Program-made: the position numbers and the translations under genes
Notes under the pieces: model-generated
Database searches by the model: none
What the model was told of the DNA's origin: nothing
The model's input: only the letters and a program-made list of their open reading frames with translations
Shown here: one piece after another, positions 8,200 through 17,101 of the stretch
Layout: each line of letters begins with the position of its first letter
Numbering within the stretch: position 1 is the first letter of the stretch
Origin: Lysobacterales bacterium
GTDB taxonomy: Bacteria; Pseudomonadota; Gammaproteobacteria; Xanthomonadales; SZUA-5
Direction of reading: 5' to 3'
DNA: 44,646 bases
Assembly (NCBI GenBank): GCA_022841325.1
Contig: JALHRS010000050.1
Coordinates: 1-44,646 of the forward strand

Positions 8200-9894
8200 A
8201 TGGCGATTCCCTACCTCATTGATTCGCGCCGTCTGACCGGGCGGACCATTCTGCTGGATGGGCCGGGCGCGGTGATCGAGACTCAGCCGCCGCCGGAGAT
8301 CCGCACTCATCTGGGGGCGCGCTGGCGGCGCGAGGTGCGGCGTTTTTCGGTGGCACTGGGCTGGGGTGAGGTGACGCGGGTGACGCGCTGGTTCGAGCCT
8401 ACGCTGCACTGCGCGCTGGAAGCGCCGATCGACCAGCTGATGCTGGCCACCTATGTGGCCGAGTGGTCGTGGGAACTGGCGCTGTCGGGCTTGATCGACC
8501 ACGAGGTGCCGCGACGCGCGCGGATCCGCGCGCGGCTGGCGCGGCAACGCGATCGCGCCGCCATCCCGGAACTGGTGGATTTCCATGCCCGCGCGCTGCG
8601 CGAAGGGGTGCAACTGCTGGTGGGCGATGGCGACCTCAGCATCGGTGAGGGCAGCCAGTCGCAGACCTTTGCCTGGGAGCAGCCGCCGGATTCGGGCAGC
8701 ATCGACTGGCCATCGGCGCGACACCGACTGCCGATCGCGCTGGTCACTGGCACCAATGGCAAGACCACCACCACACGGCTGCTGGCGCGCATGGCCAGCA
8801 CGGCCGGTCGCATCACCGGGCACTGCTGTACCGACTCGGTGGAAGTGGGCGGTGAAGTGCTCGACCGCGACGACTATTCCGGACCCGGCGGTGCGCGCAA
8901 GGTGCTGCGCCATCCGCGTACCGAATTTGCGGTGCTGGAGGTGGCGCGTGGCGGCCTGCTGCGGCGTGGCTTGTCGGTGCGCATCGCCGATGTGGCGCTG
9001 GTGACCAATATCGCCGACGACCATCTGAACGACATGGGCATCCATACGCTGGGGCAGCTGGCCGAGGTCAAGTTTCTGGTGGCCAAGGCACTGAAGCCCC
9101 ACGGCGTGCTGGTGACCAATGCCGAGAATGCCTGGTGCCGCGAGCAGGCACGCTTGAGCGGGCGTGAAGTTGCCTGGTTTGCGGTGGATCCACCCCACCC
9201 TTCGCTGCTGCGCGGCATCAAGCTGCAGCGCGGCCTGGCTACGGTGCGCGATGGTCGGCTGATCTACGAGCAGGCGCATCGCTGCATCGATCTGATCGGC
9301 GTGCACGAGATCGCCCTGCCCGGCGGCGCCGGTGCCCGCCACAACATCGCCAATGCCCTGGCGGCTGCAGCCGCCGCCATCCAGCTGAAACTGCCGTTGA
9401 CGGCGATCCGCGCCACGCTGCGCAGTTTCGGGCAGTCGGTGGACGACAATCCCGGCCGGGCCAATCTCTACCGGCTGGCCAACGGTGCCAGTGTGCTCGC
9501 CGATTTTGGCCACAACCCCGAGAGTCTGAGCGCGATCTTCGCCACCGCGCGCGGCCTGCCGTTCCGGCGTCTGCTGATCTCGATCGGGCAGGCCGGGGAT
9601 CGCTCCGACAAGTCGATACGCGAGTTGGGCCGGCTGGCGGCCGAGCAGAATCCGGACCGGCTGATCATCAAGGACATGCCGAAATATCGGCGCGGACGTG
9701 AGATCGGCGAAATCCCGGGACTGTTGCACGCAGGCGCCGTGGGGCAAGGTTTACCCGAGGATCGTATCGTGAGGTGCGAGACCGACGTCGAGGCGCTCAA
9801 CCTGACGCTGGACTGGCTGCAGCCGGGTGATCTGGCAGTGCTGTTCGTGCACAGTGAGGTCAAGGACGTGTTCGATCGTCTGCGGGCGGGCTGA
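8200..9894 (+). CDS. Stand-alone Mur-ligase family protein, CphA partner
   Basis: A 564-residue protein with an intact Mur-ligase module resembling the C-terminal half of CphA: P-loop GTNGKTTTT (184-192), EVARGGLLRRG, NIADDHLNDMG, ARHNIANAL and DFGHNPE. It lacks an ATP-grasp domain. The first ~175 residues are a different domain that I do not recognise. In CphA the Mur-type site adds arginine to the aspartate backbone, so this enzyme probably joins an amino acid to a carboxylate by ATP-driven amide formation, perhaps modifying cyanophycin or a related polymer. CphA2-type enzymes keep ATP-grasp and lose the Mur site, the opposite of this one. It lies in cphA orientation, 49 bases downstream. 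Exact reaction unknown. Confidence 0.82.
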   Translation: MAIPYLIDSRRLTGRTILLDGPGAVIETQPPPEIRTHLGARWRREVRRFSVALGWGEVTRVTRWFEPTLHCALEAPIDQLMLATYVAEWSWELALSGLIDHEVPRRARIRARLARQRDRAAIPELVDFHARALREGVQLLVGDGDLSIGEGSQSQTFAWEQPPDSGSIDWPSARHRLPIALVTGTNGKTTTTRLLARMASTAGRITGHCCTDSVEVGGEVLDRDDYSGPGGARKVLRHPRTEFAVLEVARGGLLRRGLSVRIADVALVTNIADDHLNDMGIHTLGQLAEVKFLVAKALKPHGVLVTNAENAWCREQARLSGREVAWFAVDPPHPSLLRGIKLQRGLATVRDGRLIYEQAHRCIDLIGVHEIALPGGAGARHNIANALAAAAAAIQLKLPLTAIRATLRSFGQSVDDNPGRANLYRLANGASVLADFGHNPESLSAIFATARGLPFRRLLISIGQAGDRSDKSIRELGRLAAEQNPDRLIIKDMPKYRRGREIGEIPGLLHAGAVGQGLPEDRIVRCETDVEALNLTLDWLQPGDLAVLFVHSEVKDVFDRLRAG

Positions 9895-9916
9895 TCGCGG
9901 ACAGAGTCCGCTCCCA
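9895..9916 (-). repeat. REP hairpin, family C, directly after a stop codon
   Basis: TCGCGGACAGAGTCCGCTCC followed by CAC. Read on the minus strand it starts GTGGGAGCGGA, the common Pseudomonas/Xanthomonadales REP type. It begins on the base after the stop codon of the Mur-ligase gene and could act as a terminator stem. Confidence 0.7.
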
Positions 9917-9979
9917 CAGTCGGCGCGACCGCCATCCCGATCATCGGAACCGTGCCTGTGAGCTGCTGTCAGCAGCAAA

Positions 9980-10105
9980 TCGCAGAGAACGCAGAGAACC
10001 GCGGAGTACGCAGAGAACCGCGGAGTACGCGGGGAAAGCGTCAGTCCATCTGATTCTGCTTTTCTCGGCGTTCTCTGCGAACCTCAGCGTTCTCCGCGTT
10101 GAAGC
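9980..10105. repeat. CGCAGAGAA/CGCGGAG inverted repeat, family F, copy 1
   Basis: The left half carries repeated CGCAGAGAAC and CGCGGAGTACGC units. After a ~30-base centre the right half carries the complementary GCGTTCTCTGCGAA and GCGTTCTCCGCGTT. A long imperfect hairpin is possible. Relatives are at 13647-13679 (half) and 18402-18503. Confidence 0.7.
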
Positions 10106-10150
10106 TTCTGCTCGCCGGCAGAGCCCACTCTCAAAGGACAACGCGGAACT

Positions 10151-10226
10151 GTGGGAGCGGGCTCTGCCCGCGAACAGGGTCGCGGTGGCCGCGGGGCCTG
10201 TCCATCGCGGCTGAAGCCGCTCCCAC
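10151..10226. repeat. REP pair (family C), head to head
   Basis: GTGGGAGCGGGCTCTGCCCG at 10151-10170 and an inverted copy, TCGCGGCTGAAGCCGCTCC plus CAC, at 10205-10226 form a REPIN-like doublet. It sits between two convergent genes, where it may terminate transcription from both sides. Confidence 0.75.
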
Positions 10227-10244
10227 TGTCAGACACCCAGGCTT

Positions 10245-12191
10245 CTACGGCGCGTCCGTCGCCGCAACGCTGGCCTTCGGACCGATGTGCCTGTCGAAGA
10301 AGGCAAGCATCTTCGAGTAGAGCTTCTCGTTGTTTTCGACCCGATAAAAGCCGTGAGCTTCGCCTTTCTGAACGTAGAACTCTTCGATCAGTTCTTCCTT
10401 GCCGGCATTCTTCAAGCCTTCAGCCATCAGCTCGCTCTGCACTGGCGGCGTCCTGCGATCTTCGGCGCCAGCCACGAGCACCACCGGTACCTTGATGCGT
10501 TCGGCCAGGCGTGCCGGCGAACGGGCGATGAGATCGCTGTCGGAGGTGCCGAGCACTTCTTCCATGAAGTCGACGCCGGAATCGCTCTCCTGGATGTCGC
10601 CGCGCTTGTACATGGTCTTGAGGTCGTAGACGCCGACGAAACCGATCGCGCACTGATACAGATCCGGCTCCTTGGCCACGCCCATCAGCGCCGCATAGGC
10701 GCCATAGCTGGCGCCGTAGATGCAGATCCGCCCGCCGTCGGCGATACCCTGCTCGATGGCCCATTTCGTCGCGTCGGTGACATCGTCCTGCATGGTGCCG
10801 CCCCACTGGCGATAGCCGATTTCGGTGAACTCCTTGCCGAATCCACCGGAGCCCCGGAAATTGGGCTGGAGCACCGCATAGCCGCGGGAGGCGAAGAGCT
10901 GCACTTCGGGATTGAAGCCCCAGTCATCGTAGGGTCCGTGCGGGCCACCGTGCGGATTGATGATCAGCGGCAGATTCTTGCCATCCGAGCCCTTGGGCAG
11001 TGTCAGCCAGCCATGAATCGTCCGGCCATCGCGCGCTGCGTATTGAATCGGCTTCATCTCGGACATCAGCTCCGGATCCATCCACTGGCGCACGCTGGCC
11101 AGATACTTGGCCTTGCCTTCCTTGCGGTCGAACATGAAGAACTCACCGGGGTTACGGTCGCTGCGCACGGTGAAGACGATCAGATTGCCGTCGTCGGTGG
11201 CGTTGGAGAAGCTCACCCACTGGCCGGGGAAACTGTTCTGCAAGGCCTGCAGCACCTTGGCGTCGGGGTGATCGGGCATGAACCATTCGCGGCGCGGCAT
11301 GGTCGAGGCAAAGACCACGCCCAGCACATCCTTGCCATCCAGCGAATAGATCAGACCGCTGGGATCTGACACCTCGTCACGCGCCACCAGTTCGCGCGTG
11401 CCCTTCTCATCGACCAGGTAGATGCCATCAGGCCCGGTTTTCTCGGTCATCTGCGCGTAGAAGCGCTTGCCGTCGCCGTGCATGGCCAGCGGCTGCATCG
11501 TGAAGCCAGGCTCGGTCTCTTCCCAGATCTTGCGCCAGTTCTTGCTGTCCAGATCGTAATAGTGCACCTCGGTCTTGTGATAACCGAGAAAGCCGCTGGC
11601 GATCCGCGCCTGGCCCTCGGTATCGACCAGAATCTGGGCGTTGGGCACCGGCGAGAAGGCCAGCTTCTGGCCCTTGCCGGTCTTGGCGTTGACCCGATAG
11701 ACGACGGTGTCGGTTTCATTGCGGCGGCCGCTGGGCAGATAGTCGGTGACGACCACCCAGTCACCGCCATCGCGCAGGGTCTGGGTCAACAGGGAACCGC
11801 GCCTTCCGCCCGCATAAGCGGCCTTGTCCTTGCCGTCGGCACGCATGAACAGCAGTTCACCGCGCGCCACCGGACGCACCAGGCGACCGCCGCGGTCGCT
11901 CATGGTGAAGGCCACACGCTCATTGTTGACCCAGGCAAAAGCGCCGACCTGACGCTTGTCGGTGAAGCGGGCCACACCGGTGACCTTGCGGTCGTTGCGG
12001 GTGAAGATCACCAGCGCGCGGGTGTCTTCATCCGGCACCGTGGCCGCCAGATACTTGCCATCGGGCGAGACCTGAATCTGCTCGAATTCCGAGTGTTTCC
12101 AGAAATCCTTGAGTGTGAGCTCTGCTGCGGACGTCGCTGCTGCCACCGGATGGGCGGCGAGCAACAGCGCGAGGGCAAACAATCGATACAT
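10245..12191 (-). CDS. Exported S9-family prolyl oligopeptidase-like peptidase
   Basis: A serine peptidase of the S9 family (prolyl oligopeptidase/acylaminoacyl peptidase type), predicted to be periplasmic or secreted. The 648 residues start with a signal peptide (MYRLFALALLLAAHPVAA). A WD40/beta-propeller-like N-terminal part (about 35-390) precedes an alpha/beta-hydrolase domain. The triad is S495 in YGASYGAY, D578 in GAEDRRTP and H613 in GEAHGFY, with oxyanion motif NPHGGPHGP. ATG 12191 has GGAG upstream; an extension of 19 residues is possible but would bury the signal peptide. Xanthomonadales often carry many such enzymes for peptide use. It is 84 bases downstream of mrp on the same strand. 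The C-terminus abuts a REP doublet. Confidence 0.9.
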   Translation of the reverse strand: MYRLFALALLLAAHPVAAATSAAELTLKDFWKHSEFEQIQVSPDGKYLAATVPDEDTRALVIFTRNDRKVTGVARFTDKRQVGAFAWVNNERVAFTMSDRGGRLVRPVARGELLFMRADGKDKAAYAGGRRGSLLTQTLRDGGDWVVVTDYLPSGRRNETDTVVYRVNAKTGKGQKLAFSPVPNAQILVDTEGQARIASGFLGYHKTEVHYYDLDSKNWRKIWEETEPGFTMQPLAMHGDGKRFYAQMTEKTGPDGIYLVDEKGTRELVARDEVSDPSGLIYSLDGKDVLGVVFASTMPRREWFMPDHPDAKVLQALQNSFPGQWVSFSNATDDGNLIVFTVRSDRNPGEFFMFDRKEGKAKYLASVRQWMDPELMSEMKPIQYAARDGRTIHGWLTLPKGSDGKNLPLIINPHGGPHGPYDDWGFNPEVQLFASRGYAVLQPNFRGSGGFGKEFTEIGYRQWGGTMQDDVTDATKWAIEQGIADGGRICIYGASYGAYAALMGVAKEPDLYQCAIGFVGVYDLKTMYKRGDIQESDSGVDFMEEVLGTSDSDLIARSPARLAERIKVPVVLVAGAEDRRTPPVQSELMAEGLKNAGKEELIEEFYVQKGEAHGFYRVENNEKLYSKMLAFFDRHIGPKASVAATDAP

Positions 12192-12275
12192 GGCGAACTC
12201 CAGAGGCTGCAAAATTGTCACGATAGCGCGCGGCCAAGCGGATTTCATGTGCTGACCGACACTGGAATTCAGTAT

Positions 12276-13367
12276 TCAGGTGTTCTGGATGACGATATTG
12301 GGAAAGCCGATCGACTTGTTGCGAGCCTGCCGACTCAGTTGACCGGCCACCTTTCGCGCAATTTCCCGGTAGGTCGCGGCAATGGCCGAATCCGGTGCCG
12401 ATATCACGGTGGGGTTGCCGGAATCGACTTCCTCGCGGATGCGGATGTCCAAAGGCAGCCGTCCCAGCAGGGGCACGCCATACTGGGCGGCCATGGATGC
12501 GCCGCCGCCACTGCCGAAGATCGGCTCTTCATGGCCGCAGTTGGAGCACACGTGGGTGCTCATGTTTTCGACGATGCCCAGCACCGGCACTGCCACTTTT
12601 TCAAACATCTTCAGCCCCTTGCGCGCATCGAGCAAGGCAATGTCCTGGGGCGTGGTGACGATCACCGCACCGGAGACCGGTACCCGCTGGCACAGGGTGA
12701 GCTGGATATCGCCGGTGCCGGGCGGCAGGTCGATGACCAGATAATCCAGGCCCTGCCAGTCGGTTTCGTTGAGGAGTTGCTGCAGCGCCTGGGTGACCAT
12801 GGGGCCGCGCCAGATCATCGGCGTGTCTTCCTCGATCATGAAGCCGATCGACATCACCTGCAGGCCGTGAGCCTGCTTGGGCACGATGACCTTGCCGTCA
12901 CGGGTATCGGGCTTGCCGCTGATCCCGAGCATGCGCGGCTGGCTGGGGCCGTAGATATCGGCATCGAGGATACCCACCGTCGCGCCCTCGGCCTGCAACG
13001 CCAGCGCCAGATTGACCGCCGTGGTGCTCTTGCCGACGCCGCCCTTGCCACTGGCCACGGCAATGATGTTCTTGATCTCCGGCAGCGGCGTCAGGCCCTG
13101 CTGCACCTTGTGCGCGATCACATGCCAGCTGACGTCGACCACGGCACGGTCGATACGCGGATCGGCTTCCAGAAAGGCCTGCACCTGCGCGGCCAGCGTG
13201 TCCGCCCAGTTTTCGGCCGGATAACCCAGTGCGATCTCGACCGCCACGTTGGCGCCATCGACGCCGACGCCACGCACCGAGCCACAGGCCACCAGATTCT
13301 CGCCATGATTCGGGTCGACAAATCCGGTGAGCAGTTCGCGCACCACATCCTGGGTCAAGTCAGTCAT
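12276..13367 (-). CDS. mrp: Iron-sulfur cluster carrier P-loop ATPase Mrp/ApbC
   Basis: A cytoplasmic scaffold/carrier that binds and transfers [4Fe-4S] clusters to apoproteins. The N-terminal MIP18/DUF59 domain (about 1-95) is followed by a deviant Walker A, GKGGVGKST (107-115), DADIYGPSQPRM, DLPPGTGD, and the cluster-binding C274-x-x-C277 in HVCSNCGHEE. Length 363 residues, typical of the family. ATG 13367 has a strong GAGGAG seven bases upstream; an in-frame start five codons earlier lacks one. It is divergent from metG, the same arrangement as mrp/metG in E. coli and other gammaproteobacteria. The shared 404-base intergenic region is almost entirely repeats. Confidence 0.95.
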   Translation of the reverse strand: MTDLTQDVVRELLTGFVDPNHGENLVACGSVRGVGVDGANVAVEIALGYPAENWADTLAAQVQAFLEADPRIDRAVVDVSWHVIAHKVQQGLTPLPEIKNIIAVASGKGGVGKSTTAVNLALALQAEGATVGILDADIYGPSQPRMLGISGKPDTRDGKVIVPKQAHGLQVMSIGFMIEEDTPMIWRGPMVTQALQQLLNETDWQGLDYLVIDLPPGTGDIQLTLCQRVPVSGAVIVTTPQDIALLDARKGLKMFEKVAVPVLGIVENMSTHVCSNCGHEEPIFGSGGGASMAAQYGVPLLGRLPLDIRIREEVDSGNPTVISAPDSAIAATYREIARKVAGQLSRQARNKSIGFPNIVIQNT

Positions 13368-13412
13368 GTCAATTCTCCTCAAGCTTCAGGCGCGGGAGTA
13401 TGCGGGAGGCGG

Positions 13413-13454
13413 GGTTGGTTGTCGGTTGTCGGTTGTCGGTTGTTGGTGGTGGGG
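13413..13454 (+). repeat. Short GTTGTCG heptamer array
   Basis: About four GTTGTCG-type units with GTTGTTG and GTGGTGG variants. An inverted partner lies at 13685-13725, so the two bracket the inner repeats of the mrp-metG gap. Confidence 0.85.
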
Positions 13455-13475
13455 TTCCAGACCCGGCAAGACAAA

Positions 13476-13582
13476 GCGTCATTGCGAGGAGCACAGCGAC
13501 GAAGCAATCCAGAATTCGACGGCATCCCGCGGTAGAGCACTGGATTGCTTCCCCCGGATCAAGTCCGGGGTCGCAATGACGC
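13476..13582. repeat. CATTGCGAGG...CTGGATTGCTTC palindromic element, copy 2
   Basis: The left arm GCGTCATTGCGAGGAGC...GAAGCAATCCAG and right arm CTGGATTGCTTC...CGCAATGACGC are inverted around a ~30-base centre. The right arm holds its own CCCCGGAT/GTCCGGGG hairpin in place of the usual TCGCTGCGCTCC segment. Confidence 0.85.
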
Positions 13583-13646
13583 GAGCTTGTCCATCAATGG
13601 GCCTGGAGCCTCCAGACAAATCTGGACCCGCAGGAGCCATCAGCGG

Positions 13647-13679
13647 CTCTTCTCCGCGCCCTCCGCGCCTCCACGTGAA
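13647..13679. repeat. Family F half-copy (CTCCGCG repeats)
   Basis: CTTCTCCGCGCCCTCCGCG followed by CCTCCACGTGAA matches the right arm of the inverted repeat at 18402-18503. Confidence 0.6.
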
Positions 13680-13684
13680 CCGGC

Positions 13685-13725
13685 TGTTACCGACAACCCA
13701 CAACCAACAACCGACAACCCACAAC
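13685..13725 (-). repeat. Inverted heptamer array (CCGACAA/CCCACAA units)
   Basis: About five units of CCGACAA, CCCACAA and CCAACAA, the complement of GTTGTCG and its variants. It ends 46 bases before the metG start, so the metG promoter must lie very close to the gene or within repeat DNA. Confidence 0.8.
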
Positions 13726-13771
13726 GCCCCTGCCATAATGCCGGTCTTGCCACGGATGCTGAAAACAGAAC

Positions 13772-15886
13772 ATGGAAGCACGCGACATTCTGGTCACCAA
13801 CGCCCTGCCCTATGCCAACGGCCAGCTGCATCTGGGCCATCTGGTGGGGTACATCCAGGCCGACATCTGGGTGCGGGCGCAGCGTTTGATGGGCAGTACC
13901 GTGCATTTCGTGTGCGCCGACGACACCCACGGCACGCCGATCATGCTCGCGGCCGAGAAGGCAGGGACCACGCCGGAGCAGTTCGTGGCGCCGATGAAGG
14001 CCGCGCATGAACGCGACTTCGAGGATTTTGCGGTCCGCTTCGACCACTACCACAGCACGCATTCGGAAGAAAACCGACTGATCACCGAGTCGATGTACAA
14101 CGCCCTCAAAGCGCGCGGATCGATCAGCTCACGCAGCGTCGAGCAGTACTACGACCCGGTCAAGTCGCTGTTCCTGCCCGATCGCTACGTCAAGGGCGAA
14201 TGCCCCAAATGCGGCACGGCTGACCAGTACGGCGACAACTGCGAGAACTGTGGCGCCACCTATGCGCCGACCGATCTCAAGAATCCGCGCTCGGTGATTT
14301 CCGGCGCTCAGCCCGAATTGCGCGAATCGGAGCACTACTTCTTCGAGCTCGGGCAGTACCAGAATTTCCTGACCGAATACCTGGCTCAGGACACGGTGGC
14401 CCATCCCGGCGTGCGCGCCAAGCTGCGTGAATGGCTGGATTCGGGCCTGAAAGCCTGGGACATCTCCCGCGACGCGCCCTATTTCGGCTTCGAGATTCCC
14501 GGGGCGCCGGGCAAGTACTTCTACGTCTGGCTGGATGCTCCCATCGGCTACCTCGCCAGTTTTCGCGCCTATTGCGACCGCACCGGCGTCGACTACAACC
14601 GCTATCTGATGCCCGGCAGCAAGACCGAGCTGCATCATTTCATCGGCAAGGACATCGTCAACTTCCACGGTCTGTTCTGGCCGGCCGTGCTCTACGGCGC
14701 CGGCTATCGGGTGCCCACGGCGCTGCATGTGAACGGCTATCTGACCGTCAACGGCACCAAGATGAGCAAATCGCGCGGCACCTTCATCCAGGCCCGCACC
14801 TATCTCGATGCCGGTCTCAATCCGGCCTATCTGCGCTACTACTACGCCGGCAAGTCCAGCGGTGGCGTCGAGGATCTGGACCTGAATCTGGACGACTTCG
14901 CGCTGCGCGTGAATGCCGATCTGGTCGGCAAGTTCGTCAATATCGCCAGTCGCTGCGCCGGCTTTGTCGCCAAGGTCTTCGATGGCCGCCTGGCGGCCCT
15001 GAATGACGACGACCGCAACTTCTACCACGAGCAGTCGATGCGTTTGTATGCGCGCTGCGGTGATGCTTACCGGGCGCGCGATTTTGGCCTGGTGCTGCGC
15101 GAGACCATGGCCGTGGCCGACGCCGTCAATGCCAAGATCGCCGAACGTGCGCCCTGGGTGCTGGCCAAGGACGAGGCCAGACGCGAAGAGCTGCATGCCA
15201 TCGTTTCGCTGGGCATTTCGATGTTCCGATTGCTTGCCGCCTGGCTGAAGCCCATCGTGCCCAGCCTGGCCCAGGACTGCGAGGAGTTTCTGGGCGCCGA
15301 AATCCGGCATTTCGACGATGTTGCCGATCCGCTGCCGCAGGGCCATGCGATTGCGCCCTTCAGCGCGCTGGCCACGCGGGTGGACCCGAAGCAGGTCGAG
15401 GCGATGATCGAGGCCTCTAAGGACACCCTGGCGGCAGCGCCGGAAGTGGCCAAGGCGGCGAACAAGTCGACCAAAAAGGCCGTCGCGGCTGAAGCCGCTC
15501 CCACAGGGGGCGAGCCCGCTTCTACGGGTCCCGGGTCCCGGGTCCCGGGTCCCGACCAGCCGATCACAATCGACCAGTTCACCGCCATCGACCTGCGCAT
15601 CGCCCGCATCACCGCCGCTGAAGCCGTGCCCGAGGCCGACAAGCTGCTGCGCTTGCAGCTGGATATCGGCGCGATGGGCAGCCGTCAGGTCTTCGCCGGC
15701 ATCAAGAGTGCCTACGATCCGGCCAGTCTGGTCGGGCGCCTGACGGTCATGGTCGCCAATCTGGCGCCGCGCAAGATGCGCTTTGGATTGTCCGAGGGCA
15801 TGGTGCTGGCCGCTTCGGATGAGCGCGGCGGACCGTTCCTGCTGGCGCCGGATGACGGCGCGCAGCCGGGGATGCGGGTGAAGTAG
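13772..15886 (+). CDS. metG: Methionyl-tRNA synthetase with repeat-expanded linker
   Basis: Charges tRNA-Met and initiator tRNA with methionine. Class I signatures HLGH (20-23) and KMSKS (330-334) are present, with a zinc-binding knuckle C144, C147, C157, C160. An anticodon-binding helical domain (about 390-550) is followed by a C-terminal Trbp111-like tRNA-binding/dimerisation domain (about 598-704, from [13 protein letters not shown]). The protein has 704 residues against 677 in E. coli. The excess is in the linker (about 571-595), where a REP hairpin and four GGGTCCC heptamers are read in frame as AAEAAPTGG and [12 protein letters not shown]. Only a weak ribosome binding site precedes the ATG. 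It is divergent from mrp. Confidence 0.96.
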   Translation: MEARDILVTNALPYANGQLHLGHLVGYIQADIWVRAQRLMGSTVHFVCADDTHGTPIMLAAEKAGTTPEQFVAPMKAAHERDFEDFAVRFDHYHSTHSEENRLITESMYNALKARGSISSRSVEQYYDPVKSLFLPDRYVKGECPKCGTADQYGDNCENCGATYAPTDLKNPRSVISGAQPELRESEHYFFELGQYQNFLTEYLAQDTVAHPGVRAKLREWLDSGLKAWDISRDAPYFGFEIPGAPGKYFYVWLDAPIGYLASFRAYCDRTGVDYNRYLMPGSKTELHHFIGKDIVNFHGLFWPAVLYGAGYRVPTALHVNGYLTVNGTKMSKSRGTFIQARTYLDAGLNPAYLRYYYAGKSSGGVEDLDLNLDDFALRVNADLVGKFVNIASRCAGFVAKVFDGRLAALNDDDRNFYHEQSMRLYARCGDAYRARDFGLVLRETMAVADAVNAKIAERAPWVLAKDEARREELHAIVSLGISMFRLLAAWLKPIVPSLAQDCEEFLGAEIRHFDDVADPLPQGHAIAPFSALATRVDPKQVEAMIEASKDTLAAAPEVAKAANKSTKKAVAAEAAPTGGEPASTGPGSRVPGPDQPITIDQFTAIDLRIARITAAEAVPEADKLLRLQLDIGAMGSRQVFAGIKSAYDPASLVGRLTVMVANLAPRKMRFGLSEGMVLAASDERGGPFLLAPDDGAQPGMRVK
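15483..15553 (+). repeat. REP hairpin plus GGGTCCC x4 array inside metG
   Basis: TCGCGGCTGAAGCCGCTCC plus CAC (15483-15504, family C REP, inverted orientation) is followed by a degenerate second REP-like arm and by four exact 7-nt units GGGTCCC (15526-15553). All lie in frame in the linker of MetRS. One unit gained or lost would shift the frame of the C-terminal domain. Confidence 0.85.
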
Positions 15887-15920
15887 TCGCCCCGGCGCCC
15901 TGGTCCGCGCCCATGGCGGT

Positions 15921-16003
15921 CGCCGCGCCTGCGGCGCCGCTGTTGTTTGCCCGGGCAAGTCCCAGGGTCGAAAGCTGAAGCGGCCGCGCAGGCGCGCGGC
16001 CCG
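15921..16003 (-). repeat. GC-rich double-hairpin element, family G, copy 1
   Basis: Two GC palindromes, CGCCGCGCCTGCGGCGCCGC and GCGGCCGCGCAGGCGCGCGG, are separated by ~40 bases. The reverse complement aligns with 27490-27566 and, more loosely, 32456-32512. It occupies the metG-rnfB gap. Confidence 0.7.
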
Positions 16004-16077
16004 CCAGAGCATGACCGCCACGTGCGGTTCATGGCATCGTCTCCGCCCAGGCCTTGAGATACGACCAGACAGGATCC

Positions 16078-16713
16078 ATGCCGCTGCGCCCCGATTCCAC
16101 CGCCATCGACGCCCTGCTGCCGCAGACCCAGTGCACGCGCTGCGGCTATCAGGGCTGCCTGCCCTATGCACAGGCGATCGCCGCTGGCGAAGCCGAGATC
16201 AATCAGTGTCCGCCAGGTGGCACAGCGACCATCGAAGCGCTGTCGGCGCTGACCGGCAGGCCGGCGCTGCCACTGAATCCGGTCAATGGCGTGGAAAAGC
16301 CACGCGAGGTGGCTTTCATCCTGGAGGAACACTGCATCGGCTGCACCAAATGCCTGCCGGCCTGCCCGGTGGATGCGATTCTCGGCGCCAACAAGCGCAT
16401 GCACACGGTGATCGCCAGCGAGTGCAATGGCTGCGAGCTGTGCCTGGCGCCCTGCCCGGTCGATTGCATCATCATGGTCCCGGACACGACTCTGGACGGC
16501 TCGGCGCGCGGACCCATAGACGCCGTGGAAGCCGCGCACTTTCGGGAGCGTTACCACGCCCACCAGGCCCGAACGGCGCGGCGACGCGCCGAACAGGCGG
16601 AGAAGATCGAGACCAAACGCGCCGAGCTCAAGCGCGAGACCGGTGCCAGCACCCTGGCAGACGCCATTGCACGGGCCAGGGCAAGGCGCGCCGCCGGTGA
16701 TCCGGTGCGCTAA
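16078..16713 (+). CDS. rnfB: RnfB-like iron-sulfur (ferredoxin) protein, soluble
   Basis: An electron carrier of the RnfB/RsxB family with 211 residues. The N-terminal Fe-S region has CTRCGYQGC, followed by a downstream Cys, and there are two classical [4Fe-4S] ferredoxin motifs, [12 protein letters not shown] and [12 protein letters not shown]. The C-terminal 60 residues form a charged Arg/Ala/Glu-rich helix. RnfB of a full Rnf/Rsx complex begins with a membrane helix; this one starts directly at the Fe-S domain, so it should be cytoplasmic. No rnfA, C, D, G or E is nearby. ATG 16078 has AGGA close upstream; an earlier TTG (16054) adds eight residues. It follows metG with a repeat between. 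The partner proteins are unknown. Confidence 0.85.
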   Translation: MPLRPDSTAIDALLPQTQCTRCGYQGCLPYAQAIAAGEAEINQCPPGGTATIEALSALTGRPALPLNPVNGVEKPREVAFILEEHCIGCTKCLPACPVDAILGANKRMHTVIASECNGCELCLAPCPVDCIIMVPDTTLDGSARGPIDAVEAAHFRERYHAHQARTARRRAEQAEKIETKRAELKRETGASTLADAIARARARRAAGDPVR

Positions 16714-16717
16714 CTGG

Positions 16718-16751
16718 TAGGTCACGTTGGCCACGCAGCGGGCTACGTGAC
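16718..16751 (+). repeat. REP hairpin, family A, copy 4
   Basis: TAG plus the 31-nt palindrome GTCACGTTGGCCAC...GGCTACGTGAC, GTAG-headed on the plus strand, starting five bases after the rnfB stop codon. Confidence 0.85.
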
Positions 16752-16815
16752 AGCACCACGCATGTGTATTGAACCCACCCGTGAGCGGTCCAGGCATTTC
16801 CCTGACATTTGCAGG

Positions 16816-16958
16816 CCTCATTGCGAGCCGCGTGTATCGGCCCGACATGGCGCACGGGCCATGAACCCCCGGCGTCATTGCGAGCGCCGCGAAGCAATCC
16901 AGAGGCACAGCCTCAGAAGCACTGGATTGCTTCGTCGCTGCGCTCCTCGCAATGACGC
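16816..16958 (+). repeat. Composite CATTGCGAG element (about 143 bp), copy 3
   Basis: From left: CATTGCGAGCCGCGTGT, an inverted pair GGCCCG/CGGGCC followed by ATGAACCCCC, then a palindrome of GCGTCATTGCGAGCG...GAAGCAATCCAG and CTGGATTGCTTC...CTCGCAATGACGCC. The copy at 32541-32682 has the same parts in the same order in reverse orientation, so this is a defined element and not a chance cluster. Confidence 0.85.
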
Positions 16959-17101
16959 CGCACGATATTATCGCCGTCTCGCGCTTTGCCCTCTTTCCCG
17001 CCCTCTTGCCGTCGTGCCTCGGCCCGAGCCCCTCAACAGCGCTGATCCATTCACATTCGAGCACCTATACTGCGCTGCTCTTTGAACCTCGGTGCTCACC
17101 C

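Noticed and set aside
8200..9894. CphA2-type cyanophycin synthetase
   Set aside because: CphA2 keeps the ATP-grasp domain and has a degenerate Mur site; this protein has the reverse.
11478..13535. 685-codon plus-strand frame
   Set aside because: Antisense to the S9 peptidase and mrp genes, both well supported by motifs.
14129..16171. 680-codon minus-strand frame
   Set aside because: Antisense to metG.
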